Origin: Gammaproteobacteria bacterium
GTDB taxonomy: Bacteria; Pseudomonadota; Gammaproteobacteria; SZUA-152
Assembly (NCBI GenBank): GCA_029882975.1
Contig: JAOUJW010000012.1
Span: 1-64,000 of the forward strand
Length of the DNA stretch: 64,000 nt
Reading direction: 5' to 3'
Shown here: positions 39,148 to 47,072 of the stretch, in pieces
Layout of the letters: the number at the start of each line of letters is the position of its first letter
Position numbering within the stretch: the stretch's first letter is position 1
Notes under the pieces: model-generated
Seen by the model: only the letters and a program-made list of their open reading frames with translations
Told to the model about the DNA's origin: nothing
The model's database searches: none
Made by a program: the position numbers and the translations under genes

Positions 39148-40011
39148 TTAAATTATTTCCGCCAGAGAAAATATCAACTGTCTGGCGAGTTGCTGTCTGC
39201 CCAATGAGTTAAGATGCCCACCGTCATGAGTGTATTTGCTGTGTAGTACAGGGATCATACGGTTATTAATTTTAACGGTGCTGTCTTTATTGTTCACGTA
39301 CGATTCCCAGCGGGCAAGATCAAACAGGGGTTCTTTGCCGTTATACAGCTTTCTGAGTTTATTGTTATATATTTCACGTTTTTCGTTCAATTTTACATCT
39401 GTTGTGTACTTTCCCGCTAGTGATTTCAGTTTGGGCACCCACGCCGGGCGCACGGTGGTAATGGGAACGGTGCAATGTAAAATCGTTAATTCCGGGAATC
39501 TTTTTAATACTTTTTCCATGGCTTCTTGATAAGAATTTAGTAATTGGTCCAAATCGGTTTGTGGCTCTATATCAACATAGCACAGCTTAACAAAACAAAT
39601 ATCGACGCTTGCGCCAATGCCATTGTCCAGTACCTTAACGAATTCGTGTATTTTCGAGATGGGGTTCCGATTGGTACCGATGCGTTGATGAGCAAATACC
39701 GGCTTTGAAAATGTCCCAGCGTCAAAGTTTTCAGTAATGTTGAACTCTCGCTTGAAATCAAGCTTTTCGATACCCGCCATCAGGTCGAAGCCAACAGATT
39801 GATGAGCGAAAAACAGTTTTTTTTCAGCCAAACGGTGAATCAATGCGCTTAAGTGGTCCATGTCTTCCGGGTTCATAATTATCGAACAAAATAGCCTAGT
39901 GCAGCAGTGTGAGTCTGTCTCGGCCATCCTGAGACATTCTGCCGTCCGTGGCATGAAAATTGGGGATTCATGGTTCGAAAGTTTCCAAAGTAAAAAATAG
40001 AGTTGCTGCAT
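39148..40011 (-). CDS. SGNH-hydrolase-like protein of unknown function
   Basis: A 287-residue reading frame. Homology-like sequence starts around residue 50 with LAEKKLFFAHQSVGFDLMAGI, so the true start may be ATG 39876 instead of 40011. The C-terminal DGGHLNSLGRQQLA looks like the Asp/His block of SGNH hydrolases, and FFAHQSVGFD takes the place of the nucleophile block. There is no obvious signal peptide. It is the first gene of the minus-strand group; a TATACT -10-like hexamer lies at 40043-40038. Function is not assigned beyond a possible O-acyl hydrolase or transferase. Confidence 0.6.
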   Translation of the reverse strand: MQQLYFLLWKLSNHESPIFMPRTAECLRMAETDSHCCTRLFCSIIMNPEDMDHLSALIHRLAEKKLFFAHQSVGFDLMAGIEKLDFKREFNITENFDAGTFSKPVFAHQRIGTNRNPISKIHEFVKVLDNGIGASVDICFVKLCYVDIEPQTDLDQLLNSYQEAMEKVLKRFPELTILHCTVPITTVRPAWVPKLKSLAGKYTTDVKLNEKREIYNNKLRKLYNGKEPLFDLARWESYVNNKDSTVKINNRMIPVLHSKYTHDGGHLNSLGRQQLARQLIFSLAEII

Positions 40012-40274
40012 AACACGGTGTTTTTATTTGAAAAAATAGTATACCAAAAAAATCGTCCAGATTCAGTAGCGCAGTGAACAGCTGACTTTTTGGAGTACCC
40101 GACAAACGGTAAATATTTCGGTACCAAAACAAAAAAATTGGTGATTTATCAGGTGATTATGCTGATCTAAATAGGTAGAATAGCGGGGAACAAATTAATG
40201 CTCGATCTGTTGCAAATAACTCCAATAAATACAATTACATAGAAGTTGTCGAGAAAGACAACAGGATTTCCTAT

Positions 40275-41423
40275 ATGGTGTTTGAATACATATTTTGGCT
40301 GATGTTTTTTGGGTGCTTCTATGCATATTTTGGCTACCTGTTGCTGCTCAAGTGTATGGCCTATATTTACGAGCCGCCGAAGGATCCGGCCCCGAATTAT
40401 GATCTTCCCTTTGTGTCTGTTTTAATCCCTGTACACAATGAGGCTGCCATAATAAGAGAGAAAGTTGCCAATTCCCTGGCGTTAGACTATGAGTCGGGTA
40501 AGCTGGAGCTGGTCTTCATATCGGACGGTTCCACTGATGAGACCACCGAGATTCTGAAAGCGTATAGCGAAAAAAACATAATAGTGGTGGAAATCAGAAG
40601 TAGAAAAGGTAAAGCAAACGCGCTAAATGTAGGGTTGGAGCAGGCTGCAGGTGAAATAATAGTGTTCTCTGATTCTTCAATTATGTTAGAGAAAACGGCT
40701 GTCCGAAATCTGGTTGCTCCCTTTGTAGATCGACGTATTGGCGCCATTTCTGGTGAAGATCATATTCGAGAAATGGGTGGGGAAGGCCTGTACGGGAAAT
40801 ACGAATTGTACTTGAGAAATCTTGAATCTAAAGTCGGGTCTATTGTCGGCGCCAGCGGATCTTTTTATGCTCAACGTAAAGAACTATGTGACCCTTTTGT
40901 CGAAGGAGTTGCCCCGGACTTTTTGTCTGTATTGAACACTCTGGAAAAGGGCTATCGGTGTGTCACCGAGCCGGGCGCAGTGGGGTTCATGACCGCCTTG
41001 CAAGATCATAAAGACGAATATAACAGGAAAATACGGACGCTGGTCAGAGGGATGGCGGCATTGTTTTATAAAAATAATTTGTTGAATCCATTTAAGTACG
41101 GGTTTTTTGCCATCGAATTGTTGTCTCACAAACTGGCCAGATGGTTGGTGCCCGTTTTTATGATTATATTGTTGGTCAGTAATCTGTTTATGCTCGATCA
41201 AGCACTGTATGTTGTGACATTTGGGTTGCAGTTAGTGTTCTACATCGCTGCGATATTCGCGCATCTCAAGGTGATGTCTTTACATAAGCAAATTATCGGT
41301 AAGATTCCGTTATATTTTTGTGCAGCCAATCTGGCAATTCTGGTGGCATGGATACGCTATATCAGTGGCGTTCGTCAGGAAATTTGGCAACCAAGTAAAC
41401 GATCCAGTAGTTCAACTCGGTAA
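40275..41423 (+). CDS. Glycosyltransferase family 2, membrane-bound
   Basis: A 382-residue GT-A enzyme with an N-terminal membrane helix, the GT2 core VSVLIPVHNEAAIIREKV, LVFISDGSTDETTE (DGS nucleotide-binding motif), IIVFSDSSIMLE and a product-side GAISGEDHI segment, followed by three C-terminal membrane helices. This resembles processive or membrane GT2 enzymes such as IcaA-like proteins. It starts a new plus-strand cluster. The 263 bp upstream, shared with the divergent minus-strand group, contain no strong promoter apart from weak hexamers. Confidence 0.87.
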   Translation: MVFEYIFWLMFFGCFYAYFGYLLLLKCMAYIYEPPKDPAPNYDLPFVSVLIPVHNEAAIIREKVANSLALDYESGKLELVFISDGSTDETTEILKAYSEKNIIVVEIRSRKGKANALNVGLEQAAGEIIVFSDSSIMLEKTAVRNLVAPFVDRRIGAISGEDHIREMGGEGLYGKYELYLRNLESKVGSIVGASGSFYAQRKELCDPFVEGVAPDFLSVLNTLEKGYRCVTEPGAVGFMTALQDHKDEYNRKIRTLVRGMAALFYKNNLLNPFKYGFFAIELLSHKLARWLVPVFMIILLVSNLFMLDQALYVVTFGLQLVFYIAAIFAHLKVMSLHKQIIGKIPLYFCAANLAILVAWIRYISGVRQEIWQPSKRSSSSTR

Positions 41424-41435
41424 TCAACGATCAAA

Positions 41436-42245
41436 ATGAAAGAAGAACCTTTTTACTTTCCAAACAAGAGATGTCAGTTATTTGGGATATTGCACTATCC
41501 TCATACAACGTGCCAGGGTGGGTTTGTATTTTGTCATCCGTTTGGCGAGGAGAAACTCTGGGCGCATCGAGTATTTGTTAATTTTGCACGTTTGCTAGCT
41601 CAACAAGGGTTTGCCGTATTGCGCTTCGATTTTATGGGGAACGGGGACAGCGAAGGGAAATTTGAGCAATGTACCGTTGAATCGAAAATATCGGACATCA
41701 ACGTGGCCATAGCACAATTAAGGGAAAAATGTCCTGATGTGGGGGATATTGGATTATTAGGTTTACGCTATGGAGCCAGTTTGGCTATGTTAGCTCTAGC
41801 GCAAAACCCACAACAAGGACCGTTGATTCTCTGGGACCCCGTTCTAAGTGGTGCCAAATATATGAACCAGCTATTACGGGCGAATCTGACAACACAACTT
41901 GCTACGCATAAAAAAGTCATACATAACCGTAAGGCGCTTATAGACAGAATGAACAACGGTACGCCCGTTAACATAGAGGGATATTTATTGTCAAAAGACC
42001 ACTATGATCAGGCATTGGAAATAGACTTGACCAAAGAGGCGGATAAAATTAAAAACAGATGCCTTGTCGTACAGATAGGTAAAGATGGCCAAGCGATCAG
42101 CGAGGGATTAAGTCAATTCAGCGACATGTTGTCAGGCGGTAGCTTAAGTAAAGTCGTGGAAGACGAGTTTTGGAAAGAAATTAAGCGGTTCTATAATAAA
42201 GCACCTGAACTGTATCGTTGTACTTTAGAGTGGCTTAGGGGGTAG
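41436..42245 (+). CDS. Alpha/beta-hydrolase-fold protein, exosortase A associated, nucleophile missing
   Basis: A 269-residue alpha/beta-hydrolase-fold protein resembling the exosortase A-associated hydrolase 2 group. It has the oxyanion region VFCHPFGEEK and LRFDFMGNGDSEG. The nucleophile elbow that should read GxSxG is GLRYG (residues 109-113), with arginine in place of serine, and I see no clear catalytic histidine near the C-terminus (EDEFWKEIKRF). It may therefore be a non-hydrolytic binding protein. It is adjacent to a second hydrolase-fold gene, as at other XrtA loci. Confidence 0.8.
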   Translation: MKEEPFYFPNKRCQLFGILHYPHTTCQGGFVFCHPFGEEKLWAHRVFVNFARLLAQQGFAVLRFDFMGNGDSEGKFEQCTVESKISDINVAIAQLREKCPDVGDIGLLGLRYGASLAMLALAQNPQQGPLILWDPVLSGAKYMNQLLRANLTTQLATHKKVIHNRKALIDRMNNGTPVNIEGYLLSKDHYDQALEIDLTKEADKIKNRCLVVQIGKDGQAISEGLSQFSDMLSGGSLSKVVEDEFWKEIKRFYNKAPELYRCTLEWLRG

Positions 42246-42250
42246 TTTCT

Positions 42251-43198
42251 GTGAAGTCCGAAGCAGTTGTTTTTGAAAACAAATCAGGGCAGAAGCTGTT
42301 TGCCGTGATGCAGGAACCTGAGCAGGTTACATCCGACGTGGGTATTATTTTATTACCGCCTGGTGTGAAAATGCGCGTCGCACCGCATCGTCTTTATTTG
42401 GATATGGCTGAGAGATTCTTGGAACTGGGTTTTGTTGTATTTCGTATGGATTTTAACGGTTTGGGAGATTCGGAAGGCGAACACACTGAGGTGTATTTAG
42501 CAGATCTGTATAACGAGGTGCAAAACGGCCGCTTTGTGGATGACACATTGGCCGGTATTGAGTATTTGGCAAAGAAATCCGGCGTAAAGCGTTTTATCCT
42601 CTCCGGTTTGTGCGGTGGTGCCATAACGGGTTTGCTGGCTGGTGAAATGGATAAACGTGTAATCGGGGTTTTGGGGTTAGGACTACCCATAATATTTGAC
42701 GTTAGTGAAAGTGATCGATATAAATATTTGACAAAAGGCCAAATCGAAAATTATAAGTACCGCTATATTAAAAAACTATTCAGCTTAAAGGCCTGGTTTC
42801 GCTTGTTGAGCGTTAAAAGTGATTATAAAACTATGGCTGTAATTCTAAAGCAATTGCTCGGCCAGAAAAAACAAGAATCCACCCAGGTAGTGGTTACTGA
42901 TGCCGGTGAAAGTACCATTGTCGGCAACGTGAATCCACGATTTTCTCCGGCATTTTTTAACCTGTTGCAAAGATCCGGTAATATTCTTTTGATATTCAGT
43001 GGGGCGGACCGCTTGCAATGGGAATTTCAAGAAAAGTTTTATGATCCCAACCGGTCGGCCTTGGAAAGGTTTTCTGACTATTTTTCCATCCATACAGTGG
43101 AAAATGCCAACCACATATTTTCAGAAAACAATTGGAAAGCGGAGATGCTGTCCGTGTCTGAAGGTTGGCTGAAAAAACACTACCTTGAGAATGTTTGA
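42251..43198 (+). CDS. Alpha/beta-hydrolase-fold protein with cysteine nucleophile elbow
   Basis: A 315-residue alpha/beta-hydrolase-fold protein starting from GTG, 5 bp after its neighbour. It has GIILLPPGVKMRVAPHRLY, FRMDFNGLGDSEGE, and a nucleophile elbow GLCGG (residues 119-123) in which Cys121 replaces the usual serine, as in the exosortase A-associated hydrolase 1 group. A C-terminal NANHIF histidine is present, so a Cys-His hydrolase or acyltransferase is possible. Predicted cytoplasmic. Its substrate, perhaps an acyl carrier or lipid intermediate, is unknown. Confidence 0.8.
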   Translation: MKSEAVVFENKSGQKLFAVMQEPEQVTSDVGIILLPPGVKMRVAPHRLYLDMAERFLELGFVVFRMDFNGLGDSEGEHTEVYLADLYNEVQNGRFVDDTLAGIEYLAKKSGVKRFILSGLCGGAITGLLAGEMDKRVIGVLGLGLPIIFDVSESDRYKYLTKGQIENYKYRYIKKLFSLKAWFRLLSVKSDYKTMAVILKQLLGQKKQESTQVVVTDAGESTIVGNVNPRFSPAFFNLLQRSGNILLIFSGADRLQWEFQEKFYDPNRSALERFSDYFSIHTVENANHIFSENNWKAEMLSVSEGWLKKHYLENV

Positions 43199-43203
43199 TT
43201 GAA

Positions 43204-44451
43204 ATGAATTTGTTTTTCATAGCCTATTTATTTGTAATTGTCAGCGAATATGTTGGGTTGGGATACGAATTCAGAATTATCCAAAAATTACATTTACCCT
43301 TGCTGACTGTTTTATTGCTATTCATGTACTTGATGGTCAAAAATGGTACCGAAGTATTTTCCTCAAAACTTGCTAAAATGTTAATGGTTTTCGTTGCGCT
43401 AACATTTTTTGCAATGGCTCATTCTTACGTGGCGACGTACAGCTTGAATGCATTTAAAGCGCATTTTGGGTACTTTATGCTGTTTGTTATTGGGTATTAT
43501 TTGTTAGACTCGCCCAAGCGATTGGAACAGTTAGCCAAAGTTTATGTCCTTATATTTATATATTTGATATTTATTAATATAGAAAAACTTGGCGGAGCGC
43601 GTGTAGGACATTTTAGGGCGGGTTATTTCCTGGGGGACGGTAACGATTTTGGCTGGGGTATTTTAGTTGCATTACCATACGCAATTTATCTATTTCGAAG
43701 CAGCAGCTCAATAGTCAAGAAAGTATTGGCAGCAACGGCAGCAATTGTCTTGCTGTTTGGGATTGTGGGAACGCAGTCCAGGGGTGCCTCTTTGGCGTTA
43801 GCGGCCTCTATGGTGTACTTGTTTGTGTTTTCCGGCAAGAGCAAAGTAGCGGGCATAGTGACTCTGCTTGTGATGGGGTTGGTCGCGATTCCGTTTTTAC
43901 CCGATAAATATCTGGGTAGAATGGAAACCGTTAAGTCCTATGAAGAAGATAATTCGGCTATGGCTCGCATCAGAGCCTGGACATCGGCTACTCAAATGGC
44001 TTTAGACCATCCAATTCTTGGTGTCGGAGCGGGAAATTTCCCTACGGCTTTTGGTCGGTTTTACCTGCCCAAAGACGCACCTACCGGGAAATGGTACAAC
44101 GCACACAGTATATATTTCCTTACGTTGGGGGAATACGGTTTTCCCGGTATTATTATATTAATATCGATAATAGTGGCCAATTTTAAAACCAACCGGGCTA
44201 CACTGCTGCTGATACAGCAAACCAAAGATGGGACTGTACCGGAGATGTGGCCCAATCTGATAAACATGGGATTGATTGCTTATTCTGTAGGTGGGATGTT
44301 TTTAGGTGGACTTAATTATCCACATATCTATGTCATTAGCGGAGTCACTTTGGCTCTGCACCGGATGGCGAAAAAGGAATTAGAAACAAGCAAAGGTGAA
44401 ATTAGTGAAGAAAGCGAAAAACAGGTACCGATACGTAGACGCTATTACTAG
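43204..44451 (+). CDS. O-antigen ligase/polymerase family membrane protein (Wzy-like)
   Basis: A 415-residue polytopic protein with ten or more helices; ATG 43204 is chosen over TTG 43195. The central Wzy_C-like region includes GTQSRGASLALAASM and, further on, the periplasmic loop AWTSATQMALDHPILGVGAGNF followed by YNAHSIYFLTLGEYG. These are the conserved features of WaaL/Wzy proteins. It is the best candidate for the polymerase or ligase in this locus, acting on lipid-linked repeat units at the periplasmic face after flipping. Its 3' end overlaps the next gene by 56 bp. Confidence 0.86.
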   Translation: MNLFFIAYLFVIVSEYVGLGYEFRIIQKLHLPLLTVLLLFMYLMVKNGTEVFSSKLAKMLMVFVALTFFAMAHSYVATYSLNAFKAHFGYFMLFVIGYYLLDSPKRLEQLAKVYVLIFIYLIFINIEKLGGARVGHFRAGYFLGDGNDFGWGILVALPYAIYLFRSSSSIVKKVLAATAAIVLLFGIVGTQSRGASLALAASMVYLFVFSGKSKVAGIVTLLVMGLVAIPFLPDKYLGRMETVKSYEEDNSAMARIRAWTSATQMALDHPILGVGAGNFPTAFGRFYLPKDAPTGKWYNAHSIYFLTLGEYGFPGIIILISIIVANFKTNRATLLLIQQTKDGTVPEMWPNLINMGLIAYSVGGMFLGGLNYPHIYVISGVTLALHRMAKKELETSKGEISEESEKQVPIRRRYY

Positions 44452-45175
44452 ACATATAGTAACAAGTTTAATTTGTGTTTGTTGTGCGCAGAACGCAATC
44501 GGTTCACCAAGTCAGGAAAAAATCATGCAGGAAGAAAAATCAGTACAAAACCCTGGAAAAAGTATAGTGATAATGGGAGCATCATACGCAAAATCCTGGG
44601 GTGTTCAGTCCATTGCCGGATACAAAGTGATTAACAAAGGGCAGGGCGGACAGCAGACAGCTGAAGTATTGGACCGATTTCAAGCGGATGTTGTTGCCCT
44701 CAAACCCAGAGCAGTTCTGCTTTGGGGGTTTATAAATGACATCTTCCGCGCCGGGCAAAAAGACCGTACGGAGTTACATCAGGATATACAACGGAATATA
44801 GAGAGTATGGTTGAGTTGTCTCAAAAAAATGGGATTGAGCCCATCTTGGTGTCTGAAGTGACTATCCCGAAACCTTCCGGTCTAATGAATCAGTTAAAAG
44901 GGCTGGTTGGAAAAATATTAGGGAAAAAAAGTTATCAGGATAAAATAAATGAACAAGTTATTTTATTGAATCAGTGGTTATTGTCGTTGGGGAAACAGAA
45001 AAATTTACTGGTTTTGGATTTTCACCGAGAACTCGCAGCCGATGATGGATCCAGAAAAATCAATTATACTCAGGAAGACGGCAGTCACATATCTGAAAGT
45101 GCCTATGAGCGTCTTACACAATATGTGTTTGCAGAAGAGGGCCGTATTGCTCAACACCTGGAAAACAGGAAATAG
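44396..45175 (+). CDS. SGNH/GDSL hydrolase family protein, exported
   Basis: A 259-residue protein starting at GTG 44396, 56 bp inside the polymerase gene. That start is supported because a basic stretch and a hydrophobic segment (HIVTSLICVCCAQNAIG) then form a signal sequence; an internal ATG at 44525 would lose it. SGNH blocks: GASYAKSWG (Ser), KGQGGQQT (Gly), GFINDIF (Asn) and DGSHISESAYERL (Asp/His). It may be a periplasmic O-acyl esterase or transferase acting on the polymer. Confidence 0.8.
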   Translation: MKLVKKAKNRYRYVDAITRHIVTSLICVCCAQNAIGSPSQEKIMQEEKSVQNPGKSIVIMGASYAKSWGVQSIAGYKVINKGQGGQQTAEVLDRFQADVVALKPRAVLLWGFINDIFRAGQKDRTELHQDIQRNIESMVELSQKNGIEPILVSEVTIPKPSGLMNQLKGLVGKILGKKSYQDKINEQVILLNQWLLSLGKQKNLLVLDFHRELAADDGSRKINYTQEDGSHISESAYERLTQYVFAEEGRIAQHLENRK

Positions 45176-45199
45176 ATACGGGAGATAGAGGACTTTCAA

Positions 45200-46495
45200 T
45201 TACTGCGCTGTAAGCTTTAACCTAATGTAATTGGAAATGTATTCAGCAACAATTCGATGACCTTCTACAGTGTAGTGGTCTTCATCCAGAAAGTATTTTT
45301 TAATAAGCACTTCACGATTGGTGTCACGAGTCAATTCCGAGTCGATTCTTTTTGAAAAAACGTCTGTGAAGTCAATTACATCTATATTGTTTTGTGTGGC
45401 AAATTCTCTCAGAATGGTTTGGGGGGACTGCAAGCTGGTGTCAAAAATTTGAAATGTATGGGGAAAAATCAGTATAGTGCTGTTCAGATGATGTTCGGCA
45501 GATATATTTTTAATTTTTGTCATTTCATCGATAACAAGTTTCCATGCGTTTTGTATATCCTTGTCCTGAGTTGAATTCATAGCCATGTACATGACGTTGT
45601 ATTTTTCTTTTTCCTTTTCTTGATTCACGGATTGCTTATGTGTGCGGATTTTGTAAAGCAGACGACCGTAGCCTGTTTCGTTGACAAGGTGGCTCAGAAC
45701 TCTATTACTAACTTGTGAAACCTCATGGTAGTCGATCCCTTTACCACCGAATTGTTTATTCACAATAAATGGTTCAATGACGTCATTCATGCAAAAGCCG
45801 ATAAAAACCATATCCGGTTGAAAAACGAGTGATCGACTAAGCACCTGCCGTTCCTGAAATGTAGAATATCCTTGAACACCTGTATTGATTATTTGATAGG
45901 ACTGGAAATTACCCGCAGGTTGCTTGGTAAGAAGTTGTTCGACTTGGTTTGGAAAAGCCTCACGGTGGGTTACGCCGTGTCCCATCGTAATGGAATCCCC
46001 CAGCATTAGTGCGCGAAACTCATTTGCAGCCTTTTCAATTGGGAATTCGTCGTCATGGTGACCGTAAGGGTTGGTTTGAATTAGCTTGTTATCAAACTCC
46101 TTACCCCAGGTTTTAGTTGCGTTCGGTCTGTGTACGAAATGATTTTGAAGATCCGGCATCCACAAGGGCAAACCGAATTTGGACAATAAAAAGCGATCTG
46201 ACATGAGAAACAGTGACAGTATCAAAATCATGAATATAACGTTCTCAATCAAGGCACTTTTTGTTTTTGAGAAGACAACTCCAGCGAGAATTAGGACAGC
46301 GGAGGTCCCAATGCCCCAATAGAAATAAATCAGGAAAACATCCTGGAAATTGATATGCGTGTCTCGCCAGTATTTTCCCATCCACGGGTTAATAACCAGT
46401 GCGGATAACAGAATGGCAAAACCACAAAACGCAATGAACCGGCCTATAGTAATTTTTGTACCAGGTTTTAGGGAAATGTTTTCCTTATCTTGCAA
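45200..46495 (-). CDS. Membrane-anchored SGNH/GDSL hydrolase
   Basis: A 431-residue protein with three or so N-terminal membrane helices (residues ~15-105) and a C-terminal SGNH domain. The nucleophile block is LMLGDSITMGHGV, then NTGVQGYSTF, GFCMNDVIEPF, and DEDHYTVEGHRIVAEYI for the Asp/His block. It probably adds or removes acyl groups on the polysaccharide in the periplasm. It is the last gene of the minus-strand carbamoyltransferase cassette. Confidence 0.85.
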   Translation of the reverse strand: MQDKENISLKPGTKITIGRFIAFCGFAILLSALVINPWMGKYWRDTHINFQDVFLIYFYWGIGTSAVLILAGVVFSKTKSALIENVIFMILILSLFLMSDRFLLSKFGLPLWMPDLQNHFVHRPNATKTWGKEFDNKLIQTNPYGHHDDEFPIEKAANEFRALMLGDSITMGHGVTHREAFPNQVEQLLTKQPAGNFQSYQIINTGVQGYSTFQERQVLSRSLVFQPDMVFIGFCMNDVIEPFIVNKQFGGKGIDYHEVSQVSNRVLSHLVNETGYGRLLYKIRTHKQSVNQEKEKEKYNVMYMAMNSTQDKDIQNAWKLVIDEMTKIKNISAEHHLNSTILIFPHTFQIFDTSLQSPQTILREFATQNNIDVIDFTDVFSKRIDSELTRDTNREVLIKKYFLDEDHYTVEGHRIVAEYISNYIRLKLTAQ

Positions 46496-46519
46496 TTATA
46501 TATACTCAAGAATGATCAA

Positions 46520-46672
46520 TTAAAACAGCGTGTATATAAAAGGTGCAACGGCAGACCCTTCCGACAACACCACTAATGCCCCAAGTGCGAGCAGGATCAG
46601 AATGATAGGGGCAAGCCAAAACTTTTTGCGGGCGCGCATAAATCCCCACAAATCTCTAAGTAAATCTAACAT
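46520..46672 (-). CDS. DUF5989 small membrane protein
   Basis: A 50-residue protein (MLDLLRDLWGFMRARKKFW, one hydrophobic helix, then SEGSAVAPFIYTLF). It overlaps the stop codon of the SxtJ-like gene by one base. The amphipathic LLRDLWxFMRxRKKxWL start, single helix and GSAVAPFIYTLF end are the DUF5989 pattern, which co-occurs with carbamoyltransferase and SxtJ genes. Function unknown; perhaps a membrane partner of the carbamoyltransferase. Confidence 0.85.
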   Translation of the reverse strand: MLDLLRDLWGFMRARKKFWLAPIILILLALGALVVLSEGSAVAPFIYTLF

Positions 46673-47070
46673 TAGAACGGTTTCTCCATTTCATTTGGTA
46701 CACGAGGTTTACTCTCTACACGATAACTCTTTGATTCTTGATCCAGTGTTCTCTGCATGGAGTCTTTGCCCAGTAATTTCAGTATCAGACCGATCGGGGT
46801 AAAAACCAGATAAAATACCAGCGCCAAAATGATGCGGGTATTTATGTACCCCATGACGGCCCCGAACTTCATCCAGGCAATGTAAACAGGTTTTAATATC
46901 GGTGGGTATGCGGCGGCAGTTGCAACAAATATTGCGCATACTATCCAGGGCCACATCGGCCAATTGCCGGTGATCAGGGGAATAAGAATGCCAAAAAGCG
47001 ATGCCAGGATTACACCAAAGGTGATCCCAAAACTTCTTAACATTTTATTGTCTATGCTATGATTTTCCAT
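46672..47070 (-). CDS. SxtJ-family membrane protein
   Basis: A 132-residue protein from ATG 47070, which is 2 bp past the carbamoyltransferase stop; a longer frame to 47118 overlaps that gene and is not preferred. It has three or four hydrophobic segments (FGVILASLFGILIPLITG, PWIVCAIFVATAAAY, ILALVFYLVFTPIGLIL) and ends in a polar tail. The GK(D/L)xMxR segment (KLLGKDSMQRTLD) and position downstream of a carbamoyltransferase are typical of SxtJ-type proteins. Role unknown, probably tied to the carbamoyltransferase. Confidence 0.82.
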   Translation of the reverse strand: MENHSIDNKMLRSFGITFGVILASLFGILIPLITGNWPMWPWIVCAIFVATAAAYPPILKPVYIAWMKFGAVMGYINTRIILALVFYLVFTPIGLILKLLGKDSMQRTLDQESKSYRVESKPRVPNEMEKPF

Positions 47071-47072
47071 GA

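Noticed and set aside
40245-40262. GTTGTC-N6-GACAAC dyad just before the GT2 gene
   Set aside because: It partly resembles the PrsR box but is only 12 bp from the start codon and has no sigma-54 element, so it is not a credible enhancer site.
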